Assembly: GCF_030848805.1 (NCBI RefSeq)
Contig: NC_092367.1
Location: 2,790,001-2,854,000, forward strand
Length of the DNA stretch: 64,000 nt
Direction of reading: 5' to 3'
From: Temnothorax longispinosus
Lineage: Eukaryota; Arthropoda; Insecta; Hymenoptera; Formicidae
Position numbers and translations under genes: made by a program. Below the pieces are notes generated by a model. It ran no database searches, was not told the origin of the DNA, and saw only the letters and a list, made by a program, of their open reading frames with translations. Below are positions 11,177-25,319 of this stretch, in pieces (position 1 is the first letter of the stretch; every line of letters begins with the position of its first letter).

Positions 11177-13748
11177 CTCGTTAAAACTTTTGCCAGATTT
11201 CGTAGAAAATATTTATTGACTTGGATTTCACGTTTTAAATTTCTTCAACAGCTTCAAGCATAGTTGAATCATGATTCGTCGTTTATGAGAATATATAGTA
11301 GTTTCGATTAAAACCATGTGACTACGATCTTCTTGAGCAGATTATGGTTTTCCCTCGAGAACATCCGCAATGTTCTCGATGATGAAAACACAGGCGGATT
11401 CCAGGCGCGAAAGAAACGCATTTTCCACGGATCGACTGATCAATATTCAACGTGCATATTAATGCTCGATTAAGAGCCGCAATGGCCGGACTCTCGATCG
11501 TATCCTTGCATACGTGACGTGCCGGATAGGTCGCTTTTTCCATAGGTTTTGTAATAGCCGCCGCGAGAGAGAGATCGCGATGCGGTTTCATTCGTATGCG
11601 GCATGCGTGGCGTGGCCGCGAAGGGGCTTTATAAGTAATGCAGTAATGACATACCCTGTCATGGCGCGGAACAGTTTTCTCAGCTCTCATTGTGTCGTTA
11701 AACGACGAATCGCGCGAGAACTGATTTATTGATGCCATATCGGGGGGATCCCGCGTCCGGGTCTTCTGGCCGGCCGTTTTTTTTTTCTACGCGTATCTGC
11801 GTAAACTCGGGAAAACTATCTTTCCCAGAAGATACGTTATGTGCTTTTCACCGCGATAACGATTCGTACACATCGTTATACATGACGGACATTTGTAATC
11901 TTTCTTACAGATTTATCAGATAAATAATAGAGAAAGAAAAAGAAAAAAATTAATTTTTATTAGAGTACAACATTAAAACCTGATGTTTGTATTAATTTAA
12001 GACGTTTTAATTTAATATATACCTATAATAAGTATTCTAGCATTTCAGATTGGATTTATATAATTTGCAATTTGGAAAATAAGCAATCGCATTTTTTTTT
12101 ATTTTTTAGCATAAAATATTCACTATTTGTTTTGAAATGAAATATATACATCTGCGATTAATAAATAAATACGTTATATCGCAGCTATGTGCGCAGATTA
12201 AGAAGGAATTTTAATGAATTGTTGACAGAATTATCTAGATTTGTCGATAATACTGATGATAAATTGTCATGCAATAAACTCATGAGAGATAAGAAAATAT
12301 CCATGTATATATAATGTAGATGTGTAAGAATTTATTCGATTTTAACATGTTGCTCATGCTATTTCTTCAATTTCAGTATAGATAAGAGAAACGATAGCGT
12401 TTCCTTCTTTTTAACTTTTTTAAATGTGCTATCATCAATCACATTATAAATGTGTAACGAATAATATCAGATAAGAATATCGATGAAGTAAATATCTCGT
12501 GTTTATGTTTTTTACAATATTTAATATACGTTCCTAACACTTCGTCGATTATGACTATCATCTCGTTTTATCTCCACTTGTATTGAAGTGAATGATGAAA
12601 TACAAACTTCGATGTGCAAAACTAATTAAATGTTCCTTTCCACTTACTTACTTAATTACATTGCTCTTATATAACATCCGCTCTTATGTAATTTTTGATA
12701 TAGTCGTCTTATTATGCCAAGGATATTTCGATTATGGTGCAAGTCACAAATTCATTTGGGTATATGAGCGTAACAAATTAAGGATTTGATGTTTTTATTT
12801 TTTATCTTTCTTATTACACAACATGTCTTTTCATATCGTGTACGCAAAATATGATTATATCATTTTTAGATTGGATATTGGGATGAGAATTATAGAGGAT
12901 AACTCGCGAAAATTGATGAATTAAATAAACAGATCGCAATTGCCTTGAAACAAAAAATAATATGTGCGACGTGTTGCATTTTTTTCAATTATATGATGTA
13001 CAGTAACGAAATTCCTTAAACGTCAAGAATGATTGTCCGAGGCGCAAAACGGCGGTATACGATGCGTCCAATTAGGAGAACCCATAAGCGCATTCTCTTT
13101 TTTCTTTCTCCCTCCCTCTTATGAAACGCTCGCATATCTCGGTTTCTTAATTAATCACGAATATTTATTGCGTCTCTCATGCACGCGGGCATAGCGAGAG
13201 GCAATTAGCGAAATGATTGCATGAAAAAATAAATACAATTTCTTTGGCGTCGACGATATCGGCGTCTTGCTGAAGGCGCCGCTCTCAGACACCGCCTCGA
13301 TATAGCCTCGCCATAATTAGTTCATTAATGCTAGATACGTGCCGCGTATTCAGTTTCCCGATATTATCCACATAGCAACTCGCGCGAGCGCGAGCGCGGC
13401 GCGCGCTACTATGCACAGACGTATTCCATCGTGAATAAGAGATTGAACCCTGGCAAGCAATTTGATATTCGATCAATATATAGATATGTATTATTTATAT
13501 CAAATAATTTATCTATTCCACCGAATGCAGAATCTTTTATTACTCTCAAAAAACAAAATAAAGATGCTGCGTGACTCAATACCTATACCAAATTTCTTTA
13601 CTTTTTCGTCATTATGATCAAAAAATTATTCATGTATAAGATACTATAAAAGTGTTGAAGCAATAGCAATACTAATTTCTAAATGTGCTACAAACTGAAT
13701 TGATTCAGTAATATTCTGTATACTACAAATTTTCGTTTCGTTTAATCA
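11177..13748. other. No gene recognised
   Basis: A GC-richer block at 11330-11800 carries frames on both strands without recognisable motifs. From 11900 to 13000 it is AT-rich. A GCGC-alternating stretch (CGCGCGAGCGCGAGCGCGGC) lies near 13381. Confidence 0.4.
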
Positions 13749-14016
13749 CACTGGTAAATATATATAAAGGCTGAAATTTAAACCAATACCTTAAGTTAAA
13801 TAACATTTTCTTATTTTTCACCACCGTGTATGTCGAAATTAACAAAAGAAAACAGTATTAGTTTAACTCCATTGGTTTAATTAAATTAATATTGTTTTAA
13901 TTAAATTAACATTGTTTTAGTTAAATTAAATATAGTGAGTAGGAGCAGCGGCTACCTATATAGGAATTAAAAATGACTCAAATTGAATATAATTTGACAC
14001 TACAAATTTAACAGTG
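13749..14016 (+). mobile_element. MITE-like element with CACTG ends, copy A
   Basis: A 268-bp AT-rich element shares most of its length, in the same orientation, with a second copy at 57776-58017. Its ends are CACTG...CAGTG, extending to a short imperfect terminal inverted repeat of about 12 bases (CACTGTTAAATT in the better-preserved ends). Shared internal landmarks are TTTAAACCAAT near the left end, CTCCATTGGTTT in the middle, TTAAGTTAAATAA, and GTAGGAGCA followed by ACCTATA near the right end. It is longer than copy B because a roughly 22-base ATTGTTTTAATTAAATTAAC-type unit is duplicated. There is no coding capacity. A target-site duplication is not clear; at most a 2-base CA flanks it. 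Confidence 0.75.
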
Positions 14017-17000
14017 CAGATACGCATCAATATTTCTCAAATAATGATTTCAACCTATCACTACAAATTCTCATTTCTTAATTCAGCGTATTTAAGGCAC
14101 CCATCTATTGTCTTATGCGTTCAAGTAGGACTTTAAAAATTAAAATAATTTATTTCGTCTGGTTGCCAACAACCTGTAAAGAAACATTTCCTCTCAACTT
14201 ACTCTCCGATTACCCTGCAATTCGGCATCCAGGAAGGTCAACGGACTCGCGACGTGAGTCAAAAGTTGCTCGTTGTCGATGACGATCGCGGACGCTCGCC
14301 GAAGCAGGTAGCACGTTAGCGACAAAATGGTCCGAGAAAAACGGGTCCGGGCGATAAATCAGGAGTATGGCATTCCTAAGATAGCGCGCTATACGCTGAA
14401 AGTCATTACGATGGCAAAGTAATTCCCAACTAAGTAAGTAAAGCGATAAATACATAATGCATCCGACGAGTTTCCCACACGCACCCGCTCGCTCGTGCGC
14501 CTCGTCTCCGTCTCTCTCCTCTCTCTCTTTCTCTCGTTTTCCTCGTCTCACCGTCGCGGCGAGTTCAGTCGCACAGGTCTTTACCGCAGTTCCATGAAAT
14601 AATGCATCAGCCCGCGCGGAGCGAGCGCACATCATGTGCCGTCGCGGATTTATTTGCACGATCGACGGGGACCGTTCTCGGGAGGAGTATCGGCGCTTTT
14701 TGCGACGCGTGCGCGACGTCATCGTCATCGTCAGGCGAGGCACGTGGAGATGCAAAGCCGGAGTCGAGGAGTTAAACGGCAGGAAACCGCCGCCGCGCCG
14801 TGGGAAAGCCGCGGAAAAGCAGGCCGCTTTAATAATGCAACGATTCGTAATGCGCGCCTATAGCCGGAGAAATGTCCATGGCGGAACGGATTGTAAGATA
14901 CGACGGGAACCGTTCATCGACGAAGAAAACGATTTATTCCGCAGAAAAATGTGATAGAACGAGCTGTTGTGGATTCAATAACTGCATTTCGCTCATTGCT
15001 TATACTCGCTGACCATTCTTTATACATACACATACCATGATGCGTGTATACAATTAATGTTAAACATTCTCTCTGTTAACTCAGCGTTGACAGAAATGAC
15101 ATTTCTCTCAATTTTTCTTATAACTTAGTTTACGAGGAATGACAGTTTCAACATACCTTACGTAAAATTGTTGTGACTACAAATTTCCCCGTAAATTTGA
15201 TACATTACGACGCGATATATCATGCAGTTCTTGATTGCCTATTCCAGGACGTTGCATGCGTTTCGCACGCCCGAGACTAATAATGTTGAGCTTCTACAGG
15301 CGTCGATAGCGCGCGCGAGATCACGTCTGACCGCTCGAGAGGATTTTCCACTGAATTTCTCGCTCGCAACCGCGACAACGAGAACGATGGCGAGATCGAG
15401 AGGGAAAATAACCGACGACGAAAGTGAGCGGCCTGCACGAATCTACTTTCGGTTTTGACACCCGGTACAGATCGTGGAGCAATTGGCTTCTATCTAAAGT
15501 TTATAGTATATTATAATTTTAAAATAATGTAAAACGGTATTTTTGTTTAATACTAGAACCGCCAAACATTCCCAAAAAGCTACATTTCTTTTTTAAAATT
15601 TCCAATCTGACAGAGTTGAAAAGTTTCTTATGAATATTATAAATCTATAATAATACAAAGTAAAAAAATACGCAACTTTCTCTCTCTCTCTCTCTCTCTC
15701 TCTTTCGTCAAATCTTGAAAAAATTGTAAAAAATCTCAAAACTGTAGATTTCATGTTAAAATAAAAATAGCTTGTTGGCGATTTTAGTGTTAAATCACGA
15801 TATCTCCAATCGATATGTGTATACCCTTGATACATTGCATTATCGTTTCCTTATGTTTCCTGTTTTTAATATTTTCAATATAATTAAAATTTAAAAATTT
15901 GATTTTTTAAATATCTCCTATAAAAATACTATAATTAGAATTAATTAGTTAATTTACAGCGCTTAATCATGATATACGATCGTGATTAATTTAAAACGAT
16001 TAGAACTGCACACTCCATTTACGTATAAAAATATTCCATAATCAGAGCTTCATTGAAAATCTAATTGTTTAGTTGCGGCAGATAAAAAACGCGCATATAA
16101 GTAAGCAGCGTGGGCGGAGGGATCATAAATAAGCTACTTCCTATGCCTGCAAGGAATTATTCGGAGCGCGATACTTCCTCCTCAGGTTTTCCAAGTAAAC
16201 GGAATACGCGCAACTCGTTTCCTCTAATTTCATTCAATTGCACTATTTTATGCAAACGGACAGCAACCGGCAATAGCCGCTAATTACGCTGAATAAAACT
16301 CGGAATGGTCCGATGCTGCCTCGCCTTCATATATTTCTCAGTACGGATACAATTAAGAATATTCTACTATGTTTCGTATCGTGACGAATCTTAATATTCC
16401 GTACGTCTTATCTTCCCGCTGCATTATCTATCTTAATTAGGGATTTGCCATTGTCATTCTACGGATATTAAATACTTGCGTATAACTTTCCGGACTGTCG
16501 ATAATCTCACGATGTTTGGATAGAGTACACGGCACACGAATATATCTCTTCGCATCTTCCCGACCATTCGTTAAGTCAAAAAGTAACGATATACCCCCAT
16601 GATTACCTCATTCGGCTTATACATATTTACTTTGACTGCAATATAAATTACGCTTCGCTGCAATTACACTCATTATTCACGAGGTAATAAAATATCATGC
16701 CAGATTCTCTAACAACTTTTGCAATTAATCCGCGTGAGGTCTTAACATGGTTACATCTGGAAAGAAGGAATAGATAACTTAATGGCGTACTGATTTCATA
16801 ATTGGATCCCTGCGCGTAATTGGATTAATAATACGAATAAATTAATGCCGAAACCGGCCAATTAGGATAAAGTGATAAACTTGCCGCGCGGTATGTATTT
16901 CCTCTCCGCGTCTTGTCGTTTCTCAAGCAACCTTGCGAACATTTTGACGCATTTGTATGCTCATGGAGGCAATTATCAAGGCTTTGGGTTCAATAACATT

Positions 17001-17389
17001 ATTTTAGAATAAAGTAGAAAGATAAATAAAATTATTGAAACATACCAAAATTAAATAAATTTCAGTATACGTTTAACTTTACCGCTTTCACAGATATCAC
17101 TAACTAACCGAAAAAAATAATTAAAATTTACTATTAAAATATCTAAAACTATAAAGAAGCACACTTTTGTCTTTTATAGCGGATATATTTCGTGTTTCGT
17201 AGAAATACTTTTTAGAAGTGTCTTGGAAATATTATTTTGGTCTGTTTAGAATGTTTCCAAGATGCAAACTCTCTCTCCAAAGAAATGCATATTCGTTGCT
17301 CGATTGTTTCGGCAGTTTTGTGTTATCGCGTAACATTTTCCTTCGACATTTTGCGGTTTTCCTAGCGACGCATATACTCCGTAAAACTC
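14017..17389. other. Upstream flank of the zinc-finger gene, no other gene recognised
   Basis: A GC-rich island at 14210-14960 gives a 181-codon minus-strand frame that is Arg-rich and overlaps frames on the other strand, so it is not convincing. From 15450 to 17390 the DNA is AT-rich and contains the (TC)n repeat. The zinc-finger promoter should lie immediately upstream of 17390; no TATA or initiator match can be chosen with confidence. Confidence 0.4.
15679..15703. repeat. (TC)n microsatellite
   Basis: About 12 uninterrupted TC dinucleotides in AT-rich DNA. Confidence 0.9.
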
Positions 17390-20300
17390 ATGGAGGGTAA
17401 GAGTTTCGCTAACAGCGATTATTCGCGACAAAATCAAGTTATGTTTAACACGAAAGATCTGGAGTTTATTGGTTACAGTAAGCCTTGCAAAACTCACCAA
17501 GTATGCCTCCCAGTACGTACCTATTTATGCTTAGGTTATTATGACAATTCGTTTACTTATTTTTATTTCACGTTTTATTTAATGCCAAATGTAATTATCG
17601 GCTTTTAAGCGTTATTTGCATCGGTACAAATATTCAATAATATAATAAGATTTTACAATGGCTATAATAAGTTAAATGCGCAAAAGATTGCCATCAAAAT
17701 ACAGATACAAATATTTTACTATTTCCATTAATATCTACAAAATGTTAAAAAACAATGTTAAAGATCAGCTTAGAGAAAATCTTCTTATATTACAACTTTA
17801 TATGCAAATTGGATAATATTAATTGTTTTCTGTTTTATAGATTAAAATAAAAGCCGAGATCCTGGATGAAATCGAAAATTTTTCACCCAACGACGAGCTA
17901 GATATCGAACAGTACGTCAAGCACAAACCATCGGGAGATGTATCCCGCCATGAAAATTCTGAACAGACCCCAGAATCGGACTGTCAAAGAAATGCAAGCG
18001 TTTCACTTTCACAAAGAAAAATGGACGAGTACACTGACTTAAAGGAATACATCGTGGCACTGACAAGAGGGAAGCTTTTAATGTGCAACGTCGGCAGGAT
18101 CGAATTTCCGAACGAGGTCGAGTTCAAGACTCACATGATTGGACAAAGCCATGGAAAACTTTTCCAATGCGGATTTTGCTGGAAGCAATTCTCTAGGTAT
18201 GAAAGGTATCCGAATAATAGGAACTCTTATTTTGGCCTTGCATTGTTTATGGAAAAACAATTATGTTTTTGTGTTAATAAAATATTTTGCACATCATTAA
18301 TTTTAATTAAATTAGAATTAGATCCGCGATCAACATTACTAATTCACACACGTTTAGAGAAAGATATATTATATATAACGTTTAATATTCTTTTTTCTAT
18401 AACGCAAAATATAGATATTATTACGATTTTGAAATGTATTCTCCAATATTATTGTTTTTTTTTACTGGCTTGAAATGGCCTTCGTCGCTATATAATACTT
18501 GTTACTAATAATGCAATTATCATTTCCATCAAGATCGTCAACCTTAGAGAATCACCTGCATATGCATTTTATTCCGAAGCCTTTCGCGTGCAGACAATGC
18601 GAGCTCCAATTTCAGGTAGTTAATGCTAATAACCATTCGTAGATGTAATGATCTTAATATCAGATCTTTTCGAACTCTTTGCTGCACAAACTGACGCGCT
18701 TACTTTATATTCAGACTAATGAGTGCTTAATGAGAGATGTACTCTGTTGCATGACAAATTGCAATCAATCTATCTATAATCTATCAAATAATCTATTACA
18801 AAGTTAATCAACGTAAGAGTTAAAAAAACATTTAACGACTTTAAAAGATGTGAAGACGATCAGACGATACCTTTCGAACATCCTCTAAACAATTCTCGCG
18901 TGTCACTTACAAACTGTTTATTTATTCCAACAATTAGTAATTAGATATCACTATTACAGACGCAACATGCATTGAAGAAACATGAATCTGAAGCACATTT
19001 TGGCAGAAGACGATTTAAGTGTTCCATCTGCAAGAAAAAATTGATACGCTATCAATCGCTGCGCGATCATAAGTTGATGCATATTAATGCGAGACCCCAC
19101 GAATGCGCGACCTGTGGCAAAAGCTTCCTGAGGCCCAGCAGTCTCCGGACCCATATGATCGTCCATACCGCGGACTTGCCTTTCGCCTGCGATCTCTGCC
19201 CGGCGAAGTTCAAGAGATCATCGGTGCTGAAGACGCACAAGCTGACGCATACGGGCGTGAGAAGATTCGAGTGCGACATCTGCAAGCATCGTTTCCACCT
19301 GAAAGGCGCACTGAAACATCACATACTGGCGCATTACGGTGAGCTTGTGAATATTCTCACAACTTCTTTGCGCCCGGCAGAGGAAGCCGAAGGTGTCTGC
19401 CGCCTGATTAGACCGTTCTGCCGCACGAGATCTCGCTATTTATATCTCTGTTACCTTTCCACCTTTCCTTTATCGCGCGCCGTATAGCCGCAGGACCATT
19501 AACTTCTCATATAAATCCAGCGGAGCGTTTACTCTGCGAAACGATCGCCGCGGACAAAAGAATTTTTCGAGATAATCGGAAGCTTGGTTCGCAACGCGTA
19601 CAAATGATCATGCATAAACGTATTTTTCAACCTGCCTAACGTATACGCATATGTTGGCGCTTCTTGCGCGCGACCTGGGCGTTCCGCGGCGGAAATGTAT
19701 TCCGGACTTTTAATTAACCTCTGTCTAACCGGGGTGAACGTATGGAAGCAAACTCCTCGCCGCCGCGAATCAACTTGCTACTTATCAACCTGTTTAAAAA
19801 ATCCATTCTTCCGCAGCTTCGAAGATATTACGGTTATTAATGTCGCACTTCTGTGATTTATACTTTGCATACAGATATCTCAGTAATTATTAGTTAGCAG
19901 ATAATTTATATGTATTCATATGTGTGCAATTTCTCTCTCAAAGAATATATTTCATATTACATAAGAATATATGTATATAATATTTTCTTTCTACAATGTT
20001 AAGATTTCTAATTTGCAAGACGAAAGAAACGATTAAAAAACCGAAAATGAAACTCTTCTGTATTTGACGCCAAATATATGAACTATTTAGGATAAGTCTA
20101 ATTTTTCAATCAAATTCTTGAAGTTTATTATAAGATTTGAAATACTTTAGAGACCTCATGTGTTTTTCGAATTCTGCAAAATACAAAAAGATTAACAACT
20201 TTCTTCGATTTGTAGGTATCAGGCCTTACAAGTGTGAAGATTGCGGCAAGAGCTACAGAAGATCTTGGGGTTTGAAGGTGCACCGATATTGGCATACCGG

Positions 20301-20499
20301 CATAAAGCGATTCGAGTGCGATTTCTGCAAGCTGCGCTTCAGCGTGAAGACGAAGCTCGCGAATCACATTTACACACACACCGGCGAGAAACCTTACAAG
20401 TGTAATATCTGCGGACGTCAGTATGGTGAGAGGTATCAGTTGAAGGCGCACAGATGCACGGCATTACATGGCAATCCGTTGAAATTGAAAACTGCTTAG
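17390..20499 (+). CDS. C2H2 zinc-finger protein, five coding exons
   Basis: Probable nuclear DNA-binding protein; the target is unknown. Exons are 17390-17500, 17841-18196, 18534-18615, 18960-19338 and 20216-20499 (TAG stop at 20497-20499), giving 403 residues. All introns are GT-AG and all phases agree. The ATG at 17390 is the first after an in-frame TAG at 17363. Residues 1-115 are acidic, polar and not recognised. A degenerate finger (Cys119, Gly122, His135, His141) precedes nine intact fingers starting at Cys147, 175, 204, 232, 260, 288, 316, 344 and 372. Finger 1 is split across introns 2/exon 3 (CGFC + LENHLHMH) and finger 2 across exons 3/4, so splicing is needed to complete both. Later linkers resemble TGEKP, and the one before the last finger is exactly HTGEKPYKC. 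The last finger has His-x5-His spacing. No ZAD, BTB or KRAB domain is visible. Exon 1 could instead end at 17512, adding four residues in frame. The ortholog is not identified. Confidence 0.9.
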
Positions 20500-20597
20500 A
20501 TTTTATTCTTTTGATCGAAATTATTGAAAAGTTTGAATAGAGAATATAAGAATAAGTTAAGACTGGCGCATTATTGAGCGTACAATATTGTATAATG

Positions 20598-20603
20598 AAT
20601 AAA
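20598..20603 (+). promoter_or_regulatory. polyadenylation signal AATAAA of the zinc-finger gene
   Basis: A canonical AATAAA hexamer begins 99 bases after the TAG stop of the zinc-finger gene, in an AT-rich 3' flank and directly before an A-run. It is on the correct strand and at a usual distance for a short 3' UTR. Cleavage would be expected about 10-30 bases downstream. The A-run that follows makes the hexamer partly a composition effect. Confidence 0.6.
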
Positions 20604-20735
20604 AAAAAGCATTTAAAAATATTGTACAACTTGTAAATTTTGATTTTTCCGTTATATCGAAAACTTACTGAATATACTAAGCTAATAGCACAAATGTCGA
20701 ATTTATAAAAATTAATCGGAAGAATTTATACATAC

Positions 20736-20910
20736 CTATCGTGAATTTCACGGTACGACTTAAAGGCCTAGATACTGTCCGCGTGATTAATTTAATTATC
20801 GTCGGTCGCGATTGCTTGTAATAAAACTCGTTCCTCGGCTTGATACAATGGCTGGCCGCCATTTCATTCGCGATCAGATCTACCATCACGGATCCTATCC
20901 GCGTTTGCAT
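20736..20910 (-). CDS. Candidate first coding exon, antisense to the zinc-finger 3' flank
   Basis: The minus-strand ATG at 20910 opens a frame reading MQTRIGSVMVDLIANEMAAS and running 58 codons to the donor ACGATAG|GTATGT. GC content is higher than in either flank. Transcription would converge on the zinc-finger gene, so its next exon would have to lie inside or beyond that gene, which lowers the likelihood. No homology is recognised. Confidence 0.2.
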
Positions 20911-23900
20911 GCCCGTGAAGCTTAATAAGGCATGGCCTTAATAAGCACTTCGCCGCAGAACAAAACACCGATTAATCCCACAGCCTGGACCGATACGGAT
21001 TGGTTTCGAGCTCGGAGCTGCCGACTCGCGCGGGATAGGTCGGCTTAGGTTCGTCATCAACTATCGTATATAATCACAGTCTTTATTCGATATTGCTCGA
21101 ACGTGACCGCCGGGATCATCGAACGGTGCAGCGAAATTAATGCAACTTTCCAAGACGTAACGCAGTCCTTTGGTAATAATTATTTACTTCGAAGGGGCAT
21201 ACACTCACGTTTCGTTATAACGGCATAATCTACATCGTACTATAGATATCCGATATAATCGTTTACGTAACTTATATGAAGAAAATAGATTTTTATCGAC
21301 GGCATCTAAAAGTTAATTGCCTCTGTCTTAATCTCGTAAAAAAAAACCTGCGTTGTCAGACATGCAGAATAAATCATATTGCGATATTCATCTCTGCTAC
21401 TTTCTTAATAGATAAGTACCTTTAGTCAACAATAGTCAAAGTTAAGTAGCAACTTTATCTTTATTATTTGCAATTGTTTAAACAGACGATTTATTAAGAG
21501 AAAAGCCAATAATTTTCTGTGTATGTAGTATAATACCATACAATTATTTAGGATATTAACATAGTGTTTCTTTAGCGACCGCCTCTCGAGAATATCTCGA
21601 GCACGTGGGTCCTGCTTATGTCGCCGCACGTGAGAATGGTGCTTTAAGGTGCGTGGACACAGCAGGGGCTCGTTCGCTGTATACCAAGATGCTCCGCTTC
21701 TTATCAGATCGCATCTCTGATTCGCGTGTCTTGCGGCTAAACTCTTTGACAATGCCGACACGTAGCTGCCTTCTGACCCCGTTTCTCTATTTCGACGCGG
21801 TAGGAAGCATGCAAAAAGAAAGTATTTTCACCATTTAAATCGTACTTTCAATGATGGAAACTTTTCGAAAGAATAATGCAGAAAAACATAAAATAAAATA
21901 ATACAAATATATATATTTTAAATTTACTTTCGAATCCGACAAATATGCTATTGTGTGAAATACTACTGAAAAATGTCAAGGACAATATATAAACGATTAA
22001 AAAAATTTCATGAAACTTACGTCGATGTCGTGCCGAAAGGCAAAATAGTTTTTAAGAAGTAGTATTTACCAATAGTAATTTAATTCGCGATAACAATTTA
22101 ATCGCATTGCCAATACTTGTGCTTTGAAAATTGCATGCGTGCTTCGTAAAATTCACAAATGTCTAAATATTCATTTTTATTCCCGATTGATTTATATAAG
22201 ATTAATGAATTAATTCTATATAGAAAAAAAATTATTCTAAGATAAATGACAATTAACATATCCTATCCTCGATATATCGTGTAAGAGTTATGTCTTCATC
22301 GTCAGCAGACGAGATTCGTTCTGCTTGAGCGCGACTCGGACACAAGGCTTCCTCGCAACAGCGCGATTTAAATACGCGGATTTCGCGTTCATATCTCTCG
22401 CCTAATTATGCCCGCGCTTCGCGAAATCTACGATCTGACTGTTCGCGTACGAACGTTACACACAGCGGCACGCAGAGAGTCACGCCAAGTCCTAATTATT
22501 TAGATAGCGATCATAGTGGTTTAATTATTCCCACTCCTTTCTATCGCTGCTCCGTTCGCCGGTATGGTAATGGCACTTAATGCAGATAGCAACACCGATA
22601 TTATTTGCCGTACCAGTTACTAATTGCAAGCTCGCAATTATTACGCGCGCATCCAGCGAACGATGGATTTGGAAACTCGGAAAATACGTAACGACGGCAG
22701 ACATCATCCCCGTTACGTTAGGCATTTCTGTTATATAATACGGTCAGCTGACACAATACGCGAAATGCTTATTTAATGTAAATTTGTTAATTAGAAGTAG
22801 ATTAATATTGTAAATTACGGAGCGTTATAGCAAAGTAACGTTACGTAAAGAATAAATTTTCTTACATCTGAAATATACGCGTGGTACCGTACATTTGTTA
22901 AGTATAATATTAATCTTAATTATCTATAACGGTATTGAACGTAAAGAAGGATTACGTAATTACCGGTCAATCTATCTGTTCCGCTCAAGTTGGACTGTTC
23001 TCAAGGAACTGTTGTAGGAAAGAGCAAAAGCAGCAACGGGTGGTTCGGTGGATCCGTAAAAGAAAAATGGGACAGAGCATATTAAATAACGACGATGTCG
23101 ATTAGTATTGACAACGGCGATTAAAGAGGCCGAATTGCCAGTCGGTAATGACCGAGCTGGCTGTGCAAGCAGTGAGCACTGTAATTTCATTGATAATATT
23201 TAAATACGGGCTTTTGATAGCTGTCTTCTCTCGGCTGGCATTAACGCGGGCCCCGAAGGGCCCCATAGCCCCCCTCCCCCGCTCCTCCACCCTTGAGAAA
23301 AGGGCGCGGAGGCATACTATTTATCGACCTGGTACCATCATTATTTCATCGAACTCTTTCATCGCCTTGCCTGGTTAATCGATAACTCGCAAAGAGACGA
23401 AAGTCGACCTCCGACTCGGGCTAATTTATCGACCGTTTGGATTGAAACAAAAGATTCTTTTATGATATTTTTGCCATGATTAATTGATTTTTATGATTAG
23501 AAAATCTGTGTGCGTTTCCGATTTTGATTAATTGTATATCACTATAGTCTTACAAATAGTTTGCGTAGATACTTTTTTCGAGGAAATTGTGAAGCGTGAG
23601 AAATCGGCAACAAAATGTTGTGTATACGATGCTTATTTGTTTAAATATACATATGAATTGTTTAACGCACGACTGCGTCTCGTATACCTTTAATTAGCGC
23701 GATTCTACCTGATCGTAATCGCGCGCTATGCAATTCTAGGGTTAATGTGCATTTAATTCACAATACTGAGAGAAACAATGCGGATAGCATGACCAGCGAT
23801 ATTCTTTAGGCTTTTCATGTATAAGATCCGTCAGCGAATGCAATCTATGATTTAAGCACCGACAAAGCGTGATTGTTGACTTAGACTTATTAAGTCTAAG

Positions 23901-25319
23901 AAAATTTTTTTATGTATGCGAAAAGATTATATATGCTTCTCTGTGCATCTGAGAAATATTATAATTAACATATAATCACATGTATCAAATAATGCACTAA
24001 TTATGAAATCGATAAAATCGTTTTTAAACGAACCGTATACCTACGTCATCGTAATCATATTTCTTCGATTTGAGATGATAACTTCTTCTCACACATATCA
24101 ACCACAAAGTTCAGAAATTAAATATACTTCTGCATTTGAAATATAATCATATGTTTAATATTTGTTATATGATATTTATGTTTAGTATAGACTATGAGTA
24201 TAGAGTATAGATAATACTTTGGATTTAAATAAGACGCAAATTACCTTGTGATAATAAATTGTTCAATGCATATTCGAAGAGAGGAACAATTGAAGGCGGA
24301 TGGACGGGGTTTTTTGCACGCGGATGTAACCCGATACAATCTAATTGGATATGAAATTAAGTCAACGAAATTCCGGCAAAAATCCCAGTGCGCGGTGCGG
24401 CGAAATTTGAAATTTATATCTCCTGCCTGCTTAAGCGGATTGTTTCGCGTAAGCTGATGCATCCGTCATCTTTTTCTGCAGAGTAAGAGTCTGCTGAGTG
24501 CATAATTGCGCTACTGCACAGTCTCCTTGAGCGACGAGCATCACGGGCCTTCACTGAGAACCTTCATCGATTTACTGGTGTGTCATTAAAAAAATATTTA
24601 GTCAAGGTAACATTTCTTGTAGAAGAAATTGAACCTGTTGAATATTAAGAATGTACTAGCGAATTGAAAATATCTAGACATAAAAGTACACTGCGTGCAA
24701 TAAATAAGTATAATGCAATAATTTAAAAAAATGAAGTAACTGAATGACATTTATGCATTGATGCAATATTAATGCACGAATTAAATTTATAATAATAATA
24801 CGTTATAATACAAAATAAAAGGACGTTAATATTCTACGTTGCGAAATTTTTCTCTCTAAGCTGCAGTAGGTTGTTTCAATCAATTCGTGATCTCGTATGA
24901 TTGTAGATCAACCCGATCGATCTTTTACGATCGTAACGGTTCATAGTCACGAGACAGCAGAGATGTCGCGTGTTTGATCGCCGCACCCAACATCTGTACC
25001 GTTGACGTGAATGACGATAGATTTTTGACGATTCATTTCATCTGTTCCAGTCCGGTCATGCGGCTTTAATGCTAAGGTTTTAATATCCGGAACGTCATTG
25101 CGTCAAAGCTCATTGCGAGATAATTCAAGCTTGCTAAGTAGTACAATAAGAATTCTTTATTGAACTATATGCCTACCATATCATGAACGTACTTTTTTTG
25201 TAATAAGTATGGTTATTATACAAACGAATTTTTTATAATATTCTCATAGTAATCTTTGGGAACAGATCTTTTTGAAACAATGTTTGATCGTGGAACCCGA
25301 TTCGCGCTGTGACCGTTCG

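Noticed and set aside
14210..14755. 181-codon minus-strand ORF
   Set aside because: Arg/Glu-rich in the repeat-like middle, overlaps open frames on the other strand, and has no recognisable motif.
19339..19487. Extension of the zinc-finger frame past exon 4
   Set aside because: This is intron 4 read-through from the GTGAGC donor. The spliced frame into 20216 restores a normal linker and three more fingers.
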